The notes beneath the pieces were generated by a model. That model worked only from the letters and a program-made list of their open reading frames with translations. It ran no database searches and had not been told where the DNA came from. Positions 1 through 11,200 of a stretch of 49,306 nucleotides of DNA are shown piece by piece; positions within the stretch are counted from its first letter, which is position 1; every line of letters starts with the position of its first letter. The DNA comes from Chrysochromulina tobinii (lineage: Eukaryota > Haptophyta > Prymnesiales > Chrysochromulinaceae), in contig JWZX01003347.1 in assembly GCA_001275005.1 (NCBI GenBank), positions 1 to 49,306 of the forward strand, given 5' to 3'. Position numbers and translations under genes: made by a program.

Positions 1-120
1 GCACTCGGTGTGTGAGTTCGCGTAAACGTTTCTTGGGTGGAAGGCCCGCGTCTAGCGTTTCACAGACTGTACTCCAGGCGGTCTGGTTGAATCTAACGAT
101 TCGTGGCGGGTGTCGATATG

Positions 121-177
121 CTCTCTCTCACTCACTCACTCACTCACTCACTCACTCACTCACTCACTCACTCACTC
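121..177. repeat. (CTCA)n microsatellite before the first gene
   Basis: A run of about 13 CTCA units lies roughly 60 nt upstream of the ATG at 236, so it sits in the putative 5' leader or core promoter. A shorter, interrupted CTCA tract lies about 75 nt upstream of another forward gene (ATG 22642). The reading frame through the tract has no ATG and gives only a Leu-Thr-His-Ser repeat, so it is not counted as coding. Confidence 0.9.
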
Positions 178-235
178 AAAACTAGTATCGGCATGCGGCC
201 ATTCCTCGGCACTCAAAGAGAGGCCGCCAGTGCCT

Positions 236-3062
236 ATGTCCGATTTCGCCCGCCTCTCCACGCTCTACAAGCAGTTGCGCGTCCTTGCTGCGAACGATAT
301 CCTCCCGGCACGAACGCTCTCCTTAGTGGCACGTATCCTCAACGCAGACCTCGATGTGCGCCCCACCCTCTCACCCCATGAACGTGCTGAGCTCAAGCAG
401 CTGAGCTGCACCTTGCCGCCGCCCGTCGAGCGGGGATCAGACGCCGTGCTCGCTGCGTTCGAAGCGCTGCTCTCGCGCTGCGTCCATATCGGTGTCTTGA
501 GCCCGGCGCAGCACCTCGCATTTCTCGCATTGCGAGACGAGGCCGCACGCATGGCTGAGGACGATGACGCCAGTGCTAGCGTCGACGAGTCTGACAGTTG
601 GAGCTTGGTCAGCGACGCGAGCAGCTGGGCGGGAGCCGGCGACGCCGAGGTGGCGAGTGCGACCGACGAGGCGCGCGCCTTCGCCGCCGTGCTCGAAGCG
701 CGGCTAGAGCCACTTCGCGCCGAACTCGGCAATACAACCATCCGCGACCTGTTGGCGGAGGTGGCGGCCCAGGGGCGAGGCGACGGCGTATCTTGCCAGC
801 TGCCACTCCTCGATGCAGACGCCTCGATGCAGTATACGGTTCTGCTCAAGGTGCAGCGTGCCGCTGACGCCGACGGCGCCGTCGACGCTTGCCCCGCTGC
901 TCCCCCCGCTGGCTGTGCGGACGAGACATTGGCCGATGCGCACCCGGTACTGTCGGTGCTTGTGAGCGCGCCCGCCTTTGGGACACGCCGCGACGAGCTT
1001 GTGCTGAGCGAGGCAGGCACGTGTGTCGGCACTGCACTACCTCTCGCCGCCGCGCTCAAGATCGTGGTTCGGATGATCACGGCACACCAAGAGGCTGTCA
1101 AGCTCGCATCTGTCCGTGCTGCGCTGCCGCGGCCCACGTACGCGCTCAAGCTCCGTCTGTTTGCCTCTGATTGCCTCTGATTGCCTCTGATTGCATCAGG
1201 TACGCGCTCAAACTCCGGACCGCATTGCCCGAAGCGACTGCTGCTGATCCCCGACCCCCCTCTGACGCCCCCTAACGAGCCCCTTGACGCCCTCCCTGAC
1301 GCCCCAGGCTGATGTTACGTGATGACGAGGAGTGGGCCGAGCTCCGACACGTCAGCCGCCACCTTCCTTTCCGCGCGTTTGATCCTTCTGAGATCAAGCG
1401 AGTCGCCATGGTGCAGCTGGCGTCGCGCCTGCTGCCGAGAGACGTGGCGGTGCTCAAGGTGGAGCCTGTGGTCTCGGCGAGGCTGTTTGAGCGCTTCCAG
1501 CGCGCGCTCGAGGCGGCACGGGGAGGCGATGACGAGGAGGCCGAAGAGGGCGCTCGAGGGACGACGGTGGAAGATGAGCGAAGACGAGAGAAGATGGGCG
1601 AGCAAGATGGTTCGGAGAGGGCAGAGGGGGAGGAAGCGGTGGAGGCGGAGGGGGAGCGGGAGGAGGCGGAGGCGGAGGAAGCGGTGGAGGCGGAGGGGGA
1701 GCGGGAGGAGGCGGAGGCGGAGGAGGCGGCGGTGGCGGAGGGCGCATGCAGCGAGGGCGACCCTCCACAGGGTATGGCGGTCACGGACCTAAACGAGCGC
1801 ATCTTAGCTCCGACGCTTGCATTCCACGGCGCTCCAAGCCACGAGGCGTTAGCCGGCATTCTAGCCGAGGGCCTGCTCGCTCCGGGAGAGTTGATCTCGC
1901 GCACCGGCCGCGTACTCGAGGCTCACCACGGTAATCGGTATGGTGATGGGCGGTATCTGAGTCAGGATCTGCATCTCGCGGCAGAGTACGCCCTCGCAGA
2001 TGCTACATGCAAGCGGCAGGTGCTTCTCTGCCTAGTCGCTCCCGGTCGGTGCGAGCGCCTTCCACACGGCTTTGAGGAGGACGCTGCCACCGATCGTGCA
2101 GCAATACGTCATGCCGATTGGCATTTGGCGCGCTGCCGCGTGTGCACCGCACCTCGGTGCGATGGGGTGCAGTGCAAGCTCCTTGCAGCCCGAGCAGCCC
2201 TCGACGAGTGGCGAGCACGGCAGCAGATGTGCACGCTTCACACAGCACCCGCGAAGCTCATCGTCGGGGCTGCGACCAGCATGGATGACGTCAAGCGCCA
2301 CGCGGCGGAGGTGGCAGCGAAGGAGGCAAGGCGTGCTGCGGGATTGAGCGAGCAGGAGCTGGCGGTGGGCTTTCGGCTCGAGTGTGCAGTTTCGCACCTC
2401 GAGAAGGAGGCGCTCAAGGCGGCGGCACTGGGCAACTACACCTGTCGCATCTCGCCCGATCAGAAGCAGATGGTCGTCGCCGAGGCCGAGCAGACCTTGC
2501 CGTTGCTACTGATCACCTTTGAGCGCCGGAAAGCCCTCGATCTGCGCCGGACTGGGCACTTGCTCGGCGGTCCTGCGCACGGGGCAGGGGTGACAATGCA
2601 CGCCCTTGGTAGCTGGGCAGGGGCGATGGCGATGGACGCGACGGCGACGGAGATGGGTGCTCGAAAGTCGCGCGAGGCCACGCGATGGTGCTCAATGCAT
2701 GGGGCAGACCATGCCCGCAGGCTCGCACGAGCTGCGAACGAGGCGGAGGAGACGGCTGCGGCGGAGGCCAATGTGTTCCTTAAGGAGGCTGCTCGGGAGG
2801 CTTTGGAGGCGACCGACGTGGCCGTTGAGGGTGCCGTTGAGGGCATGGAGACGTGCCGTCTGCTCGCTCCTATCAGGTTACCGAGGCTGCAGCCTGGTGA
2901 GACGTCCCCGGCGCTCAGTCTACGCACCACCCGCGAGCTCACTGCCACGATCATCGTCACGATCATGTCCGACCCCTCCGACGCTTTGATCGCCAGCCCT
3001 CGCTTTGTGACTCTCAACCCGCCCAAGCCACGCAAGCCTGCTGTGGGAAAGGCAAGGGGCGA

Positions 3063-3094
<32 letters not shown>

Positions 3095-6000
3095 ATGCAA
3101 CCTTTAAGCTCACCGCCGTGCGCGCAGTCGACTCGCCTGTCATCGTGCGGTATGTGCTCAGCGGGGCGGGCGCCGCCGGCCTGATTCCGCCGCCGTCGGC
3201 CAGCCTTATCATCCAGAGTTGCACCTGGGCAGTGACGATTACCGCGAGGTTGTCGAGCGAGCAACGGGAGCGCACGTGACAAGCAGGCTGCATCTCATCA
3301 CGGTCATCCACGGCGTCCCCGATGCAGAGCGATCCACGTGCTTTGCTGCCGCACGCCACATCGTGCGCGAGCTTCAGCCGCAGAGCACGGGGCTGATCGA
3401 GAGCGCGGAAGCCGTGCCGGCGCGTGTTTGTGCTCCGCTGGGCCCAGCGGAGCGGCTACTGACGAGACTGGATACTCTCAAGGCATCCCCCTCCCCCCCC
3501 GCCCCCCCCGCAAGGGTTGCACTTGGCAGCCAGGCGGCGGAGAAGGAGCGTGGTACTGAGGGGCTTCTCGGCGGTGTGATGGCCGCGCTCGACTTGGCGC
3601 TCAACAGGCTTGAGAAGGAGCGAGAGCAGCGGTTGCTGCGGGCAACGGCGCAAGCAGATCGGGATCTGTGGGCACTGCCACCGCCACCCTTCCGTGCGCG
3701 GGACGACGTCGTCGGCTGGTGCCGACGCGCGGTGGATGGCATCGTTCTGCACGCGGCGTCTCTGGGTGCGGCCGGTAAGCAGAGGCGGCAGCGATGGGTG
3801 GAGCAATCGGCCACGGCCCATGCGAAGCACTCGGATCGACAGCAGGATTCTCTCTTTATGATTCAAATCGTGCAGTACGGCCCAGCGCTCGCTCGAGCCC
3901 CGGATCCACTTGCTGGCAACGTGGGGTTCGCTCTACCAACCGACGTTCTCTCCGTCGCATCTCGACGAATCTCCGGATCTGGGCTCAAGCTCGCGGTGCG
4001 CTTGCTCATTGTGCAGCGACGATGCAGAGCCGGCGACGGCGCTGGCGGCCAAGGCGGCGCTGCAGACCATCGTGGCATGGGAGCCCACGCCGCTGTACGT
4101 CGCCCTGACTCGCAAAGCCCTTCCAGCGGCTGTGCGCCAGCTCAGCCAGGACGCTCAGCGCTGCTGCTTCGCGACGCCCCTCTCGTTGGCTTTACCGCCC
4201 ATCGCGCGTGTGCTGCATGCCGGGTTTGTCACGCAGATAGGCCAGCCGCCCGTCTGGTCGACGAGCCTACGGCTCATGCCCTCGGAGGGAGTCTGCTTGC
4301 TCTTCGAAGGGCCACCGCCCCACACATTTCTCCTCAACGGTTGTGAGGTGACCGCGCGCCTCCGCGGGCCTCTCCACCGAGCCGAAAGTGCTGAGGAGGC
4401 GTTATGTCGTCATGCCTTCCTCGATCCACCGCTGCTGGTCCAAATGCTCCGGCTAGTGCAGCGGCACGTGTGTGCGCTGCGTGTGGCAGCTGGAAGGCGC
4501 ACCGACGTCGTCGCAGCCGTCAAGTGGCTGAGGCAGCTCGTGATGGGACTGTCGGCGCCGCCCGTCAAGCTTGCCGGTCTTGACGCGCTGCACAAGCATG
4601 CGCTTGATGGCGCGTTGGCAGACCCTTCGCAACGCCACTCGATTCTGCGTGAGCGCCGACGGATGGCATCAGACCTGATGGTGGCGCTCAAGGAGGTGGA
4701 TGAGACGGCGCTGCTAGCAGCGGCGGCGGCGGGCTCCCAGGGCCTCACCGCCGCCTCTTTCCTTTCCAAGCCCTCGGAGCTCAAGTTTGGCGCTAAGGTG
4801 CTTCGTCGGGTGGCTCGCTCGGCTATGCCGGCGATCCGCGTCCCCTCGTTGCTTCGAGGGCTGCTGAGTGTCCAGAGTCGTCACGAGAGTCAGGATCGAG
4901 GAGGCGATGGCAAGGCGACGTGGACAGGTGATGAGGCGATGCCGCTCTCAAGCCACAAGGACCTTGCCGAGCGCGCGCTGTCCATGTGGGCCGAGCTTCT
5001 GGCGTTTGCAAACGCCGCCCTCCGCAGGGAGCGCACGGTGCCTCCGGGCGTCGGCGCCCTTCTCTACTCTTTTGGGATGGTGGGCATCCAGCTTCGCGTT
5101 GGCCGATCCGAAGCCGCCGCTATCAACCCCTGGGCCATTCGCATCGAATACCTCTCTCGCACTCCTTGCGACACAGTGACGGCTCTCTCTGCCCTCGACT
5201 GCGGCCACCAGCTCACGGATAGCACCGGTGAGCTCGCTCCAGATGTCTTGCCCCTCATCGACCCTGCCCTCGGCGGCAAAGCCTGCGAGGCGGTGGCCGG
5301 CTTCGTGAGATCGTCTCTCTATGCGACGCACCTCGCCCTTCTGTTCACCCGCTCACCCGCACTGCGCCTGCCGGCCCAGCGGGCGGCTCTGCTCGTCGTC
5401 TCGTTCGCCAAGGCGGCAGAGCAGCTGCTGCGCCGACGTGGGGGAGAGAGGGTCGCAGAGCCACGCGTCACGCGTCAGCCCTCCCGCTTTCAGCTGGATA
5501 CTAGCGTCGAGGACATGCGGCTCGCTCTCGCCATCTTGCACACCCTCGAGCTCACACAGGCGCACGCGACCGTTGTGCCCCAAGAGATGGCAAAGCAGCT
5601 CCTGGGACCGACTCCGGGAACATGTATGACCGAGGCGGGCGACGAGGGTCTCGACTCCCCCTGCCAGATCCTCGTCTTCCTCTGCCTCTCGCATGAGCTC
5701 TCCGCGCTCTTCGAGCCGACCGCAGAGGCGGCGGCTCAGCGCGCTCGGGTCGCTATGGCCCTTCTCGCCGAGGCTGTGTCGCGTTCGTGCCGCGTGCTGC
5801 TGCGCACGTCGCCGCCGCCGTGCGAGGAGCTCGAGGCTTGCTCGGGACAGAGCCCGATGATGCTCACCGCCCGCTCACTGGTGCGCAAGGCACTCGGCAT
5901 CAGCCCGGAGTCATGCCACGATGTGATGGCTGATGAGCTCGCCGAGCCGGCTGAGGTCAAGCATGCCGGCGAGTATGATGTTGACCTGGCGGTCCGCGCC

Positions 6001-6957
6001 TCCGGAGGTTTCTTCTTAAAGGCTTACACCAACGCGACTCCGTTTGCCGTCGTTGGATGTGTCGGGGTGGCCGAAGTGATCCGCGAGTGGCTCCGGATCG
6101 ACGCACCAGGCCGCACGCTGCCTAGCGTGCTACGCGACGCTGGCGCCAGCGCGGCCCTCGCCAGGGCCCTCGCCGGCGCGTTTGAGTCGAAGCGGATCTC
6201 CATGCGCCGCTTCCTCGAGGACCACTTGCCAGGGGCGTCGCCTCCACACGTCCAGGCCGCACTCTATTGTCAGGGCCTCACCTACCACGATTCACGCGCG
6301 CGTCGCGCCGGCCTCCCCCCTCTCTCGCGCAGCCATGACCTCCTGCGCACTCTAGCGGAGAATGAGCGGCGAGAGGTCTACCTCGCTCGCCTCCAGAGGA
6401 AGCAAGGACGCCTAGCAGCCATCGCGGCCTCTCGTCGGGGCGCCGTCCGCCTCGCGATCGCCCGTGCAGCAAAGGCCGAGTTCATGGCGACGCACGATGG
6501 GGTGCCTCAGCTCTTTGACCACGCGCAGCTCGCTCGTCTCAACGCCACTCGCCCGCCCGATGAGCAGCTCGAGCTGATGGGAGCTTCACCCGGCTTGCTC
6601 AAGCACCACTGCTGCTACCCGTGCTGCCCTCACTTCCTGAGAGACCTTCGCAGTCCGAAGGATCGAGCTGCCGCAACCGCGGCCGGTACCGCCACTGGCC
6701 ACGGCCGGTCCGCGGCGCACTTCCGTCGCCACGGCCTCTTTCGGCACCTCAAGTGGTTTCAGTGGCCCGACCGCTCTTGGACCAAGGCAATGCATGCCAC
6801 GGCGCTACAGGAGTTGAGCCGCCGGCCAGCCCTGAGCCGAATCGAGTTTGTCGAGATGTGTGCGCGCAAGTTAGACGAACGGCGCAACGGCATGTCGCAC
6901 ACCGAGCTCGAGCGCTTGCTAGGGCTCATTCACGACAGTGTGACGTCTCGTCTGTAG
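236..6957 (+). CDS. Large protein with PARP-type ADP-ribosyltransferase-like domain (4-exon model, ~2,053 aa)
   Basis: Model: 236-1137, 1308-3149, 3287-3774, 4028-6957, all phase-consistent. The first join (CAC|GTACGC to CCCAG|G) is firm. The frame changes near 3150-3290 and 3775-4030 are solved here by introns (donors GTATGT and GTAAGC) but could be indels. Near residues 470-570 it reads LAFHG, then YGDGRYLS, then AAEYA, then VLLCLVAPGRC, preceded by VEPVVSARLFERFQRAL. This order matches PARP catalytic folds: the FHG histidine and the GxxY tyrosine are visible, the third catalytic residue is not clear. An acidic Glu/Ala linker (1600-1745) is inserted just before FHG. The ~1,000 C-terminal residues are unassigned, ending in a Cys/His cluster (HCCYPCCPHF) that may bind zinc. 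By family, it would transfer ADP-ribose from NAD+. Targets are unknown. Confidence 0.6.
1138..1307 (+). repeat. Intron 1 with internal duplication and 10-nt repeats
   Basis: The intron runs from GTACGC to CCCAG and preserves codon phase (AC|G = Thr). Its first 18 bases recur with one mismatch at 1200-1217. Between the copies lie three units of TTGCCTCTGA and a TTGCATCAG (1161-1199). The second copy follows CAG, so an acceptor-like and a donor-like site meet there. The motif CTGAT in each unit resembles a branch-point consensus. Confidence 0.75.
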
Positions 6958-7854
6958 GATGGAGATCTGTCTTCAAGACTGTACACTGTTAGACTGGTAG
7001 ACTCCCTTCCCGCTCCAGCTGAGAGCCGGTTCTTTCTTGTCGATCGTCGATCTTAATTCCAAATTCGGAGTTATTATTTTTGTAGAGGTATTGCGACATG
7101 TATGAATCGCCGTGTACAACTGAGTTGGTTTGCCTTTTATTCTTCCCCGCCAATCCCTGACCATACCGGGCATTCCAAAGCCCTCGGCACCGGCCTGGTG
7201 GTCCCGTCGGGGGTCAGCGTTTGAGGCATCAACTAGTAACCGAGTAGCATCTCACCCGCCGCTCCAGACAGCCACGGTTCTCGCATGCGAGAACCCCCAA
7301 TTACTCGTCATACACTCGTCATACACACGTCATACACACGTCATACTCACGTCATACTCACGGCCATACTAACCCTCATGGAACCCCATGTTCCAATGCC
7401 CCCCCCATCGAGCTCAGCTTCACAGTTCGTTGGGCTCGGTTGGGATGATTGTATAGTGTTAACGAACACGACGTCCCCCCAATGCCTCAGAAACCCCATT
7501 GTAGTCAGCTTCCGCGCCACCGTGCGCGGCCATAGGTCATGGAAGTCCCCCTGAGCGGTAGCGAGTCCTCTCAAGTGCGGTGTGCGGACGAACGCGAGGG
7601 CATCGAAGATGGGCATATGGTATGGGGTGGCCAGTGAGATAAGAGGCCACCCGCTGCCCCCAGCGCGCTTCACCAGGGTGGACCTGCTTCGTCCCAACGC
7701 TCCCCCTCCCCGCCCTAACATGCCCCACCACCTGCGGCCCCCAGCGCGCTTCACCAGGGTGGACCTGCTTCGTCCCCACGCTCTCTACGCTCTCTCACCC
7801 GACCCCCCCTCTGCGCAACGCGTGCCTGAACCTCAAGTTGTGCTCCGCGTCCTT
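6958..7854. other. Convergent intergenic region with tandem repeats
   Basis: This lies between the 3' ends of the PARP-like gene (+) and the giant protease/oxidase gene (-). It holds a CGTCATACAC-type 10-nt tandem repeat (7306-7362) and a 40-bp perfect direct repeat (next entry). The short ORFs here are repetitive or lack ATG, and I see no convincing gene or RNA. Confidence 0.7.
7656..7776. repeat. 40-bp direct repeat, 81-bp period
   Basis: Copies at 7656-7695 and 7737-7776 are identical over 40 bp, starting GCCCCCAGCGCGCTTCACCA. They are separated by 41 bp of pyrimidine-rich filler. The period is like that of the other duplications in this window (75-84 bp). Confidence 0.9.
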
Positions 7855-10800
7855 CTAGACCTTGTATGGTTTAGTCATTGGCTTATTCGTTGGGGCTTGG
7901 ATCCTCGGTGGCATTGGGGGCTTGGCGGCTGGCACCTTGCCCTTGCGCCTCTTGATGAGCACATACAGAGCAGAGAGCACGAGGCAGCCTCCGAGGCCGA
8001 GACCGAGGCCGAGCCCGAGAGGAAGGGCGAGCGAATTGCTAGTGTTGGGAATGTTGTCGTTGGTCGTGAATGTTGGCGCTGAAGTGACGGTGATTCCGAG
8101 GAAGGAGCTGGCGGCCGAAGTCGAGCCAAGTGTGGTGGCGAGAGCGTTCGTGACGCCGGAGGCGGTGGAGCCGACGGGAACCGCTATGACAGCTGTGATG
8201 ATCACGGAGCCGGCAGCGACTTGGACAACGACGAAGGACGGGGGGACCTGATTGGGGGGCATGGGGGTGGTGAGGGAAGGGGGAGGAGAGATGTAGGGGT
8301 TAGAAGTGACGGGCAAGGGGTGACGAGGTAGGGGGGTGGGTAGGGAAGGAGAGGGTAGATGCGGCTCTCACCCCGGCCGCCAGCGCAAACTTGATTTGGA
8401 GATTCGTCATCCTCTGCTCATTGTAGTCAGACACGCTGCCGGCCGCCACAAGCGTCAGCGTGACCGTAGCGGCGCTCCTATTTGTGACTGTGGTGCTGCA
8501 GACCGCATCAGTGTTCCTATTGCATAGACTTGTGACGCCGGACTCCATGCACGTGCTGCATGCCGTGCACGGCGTCAGGCCGGTAGAGCTCCAGGTGGAC
8601 CCCGAGTCGCAGTTGGTGGCGTTGTTCACAATCGTAAACCCGAAGAGGCCCTGTGAAGAGAGGGAAGGCATGAAGAGGGGAGAGAGGGGAGGTGTGAAAG
8701 AGGGTAGGACATGTTCGACGCTTGGAGATATGGGGGGGGGGGCATGCAGGGGGCGTGCTTAGCAGATGCAGGGGGGGTGTAGTGCATGGGAGCTCACGAG
8801 GGAAGATACCGCCCTTGGAGATACATGGGAGATGCACATAGAGATACATGCATGCTGGGAGAAGAAAGGGGGAGAGTGCAGGGGAGCTCTCAAGCGCAGA
8901 CCGCCTTCTCACCTCCTTGAAAGATAGGGCCGACGCGGCGTTTCCTTGAGAGTCGACCCAAGTGCCCGATTCCCATCCCATCACGTACCTGCGGAGAGGG
9001 GCGGGGCGGGAGGTGTGAAGAGAGGTGTGCACCGCTGGTCGAGTGCGGAAGGCAGGGTAATGATGATAGGGAGAAGAGAAGTATGAAGGGCCTTGTGGAC
9101 GGCGCGCCGTTTGGATGGCGCGTGTGGACGGGCGCTATGAAGGGAGATGTGCAGAGAGGCTGCCGCTGCCATGGCGCGGGCGCTCAAGCGGAGACAAACG
9201 TGCGACGTGAAGAGAGGTGTGAAGAGAGGTGCAGAGAGAGCGGTGTGGAGAGGAGCGGAGAGAGGAGTGGAGAGAGGAGTGGAGAGAGGAGTGGAGGGAG
9301 GTGTGGGAGAGAGGCGGGGCGGGAGGCGGAACGGGAGGTGTTGAACAGAGGCGGTAAGATCCGTGTGAATAGAGGGCGGTGTGAAGACGTACGTGGCGGG
9401 TCCCGCGAGCGGAGGCAGTGTGAACACGACCGAATACTCGTTGGAGGGCGCCGGCGTCGCATTCAGCGCCGGGTAAGTCACAAAGCTGGCCGTGGGGGCG
9501 AACATGTTAGCCAGGCCCCTGGTGGCGTTGTTCAGGACGATGATCTTCATGTCTGCCTTCGGGGTGAGTCGGGAGCTCGATTTAAACGTCGCCGTCACGA
9601 CGACTGAATTGGCCGTCAGAGCGGGTGTGAGGCGAACAAGGGTCGGCCCTTCGGAGCAGCCTGTCGTGTAGCCGAGAGCCCTCGAAGGAGGCTGAGCACT
9701 AGTTGTCCTGGCCGCGAGCTTGCGCCGACGGCCGTTCACAGTTCGGAAGCTCGGGCTCGTCACACTTGCAGCATCGGGAGCGTCCGAATCCTCGAGCTTG
9801 CGGCGTCCAGCGGAGGGTGCGGAGGGAGGGTCAACATTGAACCTGGCTTGATTTCCTGCGCCATCGATGATGGCGCCATCATCGATCGCGATCGTGTAGA
9901 CGGTGTTCGGCTTCCATTTGCGGGGCTCCGAGTCCTCGTCGGTGGGATCTGAGAGGAGGCGGACCTCGACACGAGATTCGTCCTCGTACACGATGACCTG
10001 TTTCGGATCTGGCATCGCGAGATTGTGGAACCATCATGGGGTGGGGGGGAGGGTGGGTGAGAGGGTGTGTGCGGGATATTCTCCGAGGGAGGTGGGCGGG
10101 GAACGAGGGAGATGCAGGGTGGATGGCGCACCATTCATCGCGACGGTGAATGTGTCGACCGTAGTGCCGTTGTACTTGCCAGTAAATGAGATGTTCTTGC
10201 CTGGGACTGCTTCAATGTACTCCTGTGATAGATATGGGGGAGAAATGGGGGAGATTCTGTGTGAGATTGAGATCGCATGGGACCCGTCGAGATGCAGGCG
10301 AGGTGTGATGTGAGGGGGATTGCATGCCTCCTCGTTGAAGCAGAGGACGAGCGGCTGCGTCTCGTCCACGTCCGTGGCTCCCCATTTGGCGTCCGCCTCG
10401 GGGCACTCTTGCAGAGTCGGGGGAGTGGTGTCCGGAATCGTGTTGAAGTAGTAGTACTCAGATTCAGTGGTCATGGCGGTCTCGGCCATGTCGTAGATGG
10501 CGTCCGCGGGAATCTTGAGTCGGAATTGGCCACCCGCATAGAGCGGGCAGTTCTCGTTTGGCGAGATCAGGAGCTGCGCGCCGTCCACGTCGATATCGGG
10601 GTTTGTGATCTTCTCGCCATCCTCGTCAGTCGCGATGAGGGGGAGGGCGCAGTACGGTTCCGTATCTGAGTAGGATTCCCAGCACGATCCCCATCCCTCG
10701 TCGCAGAGCTCGTCAATGCTGATCACCTTGTCGGAGTCGTCTGGGATACGGATCGCGCGGGAAAAGGTCGCCTTGATCGTCGAAGCTGTCGTGAAGGCTG

Positions 10801-11200
10801 GGGCTGCGTGGTCGATGGACTTGTTCGCACTCTCGTACCCGGCACCCCATGTCTCGTCTGGCGTCACAGCGGGAGGCGTGAAGCCAGTCAAGGTGAGCGC
10901 ACCCGAGAAATCTTCCTGCAACGCTCGGCGACCTGAGACAGTGAAGGTCGACGAGAATCCCGCGACATTGTTGCCTAGGCCGTCGTGAAAGTAGCCGGCG
11001 GGCACCGTGACGGTGTATGTGCCGGCTGAGAAGGTTACGTTTGAGAAGGCAAAGTTGGCGGTGGAAGCGCCGTCCTCGAAGAGGTTTAGCGTGATGGTGG
11101 TGGTCGGGTTGCCGCCGGCTGGCGCGACGGTCGAAGGGGAGCTTGGTGGGAAGCTCGCTGGGCAGCTGCCAGCTGAGCAGGCCTTGACGGCGCGCGCCGC
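7855..11200 (-). other. Module 4: Ig-like/Cys-rich ectodomain, membrane span and tail
   Basis: The segment TPPTLQECPEADAKW...LVLCFNEE, followed after a GC-AG intron by EYIEAVPG, resembles SbsA-type Ig-like calcium or wall-binding repeats. A Cys-rich stretch (TACSTCMESG, CNRNTDAVC) looks like a TNFR/ephrin-receptor type knot. Two short modules of the type TVTLTLVAAGSV and VVVQVAAGSVIITA follow. The last exon encodes LGLGLGLGGCLVLSALYVLI, one membrane span, then a basic cytosolic tail. Confidence 0.65.

Noticed and set aside
110-235. N-terminal extension of the first gene through the CTCA repeat
   Set aside because: It begins with GTG, not ATG, and encodes only repeat residues. The first in-frame ATG is at 236.
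9083-9607. Plus-strand Arg/Gly-rich ORF
   Set aside because: It is formed by intron repeats and the antisense of exons of the minus-strand gene, with no domain signal.
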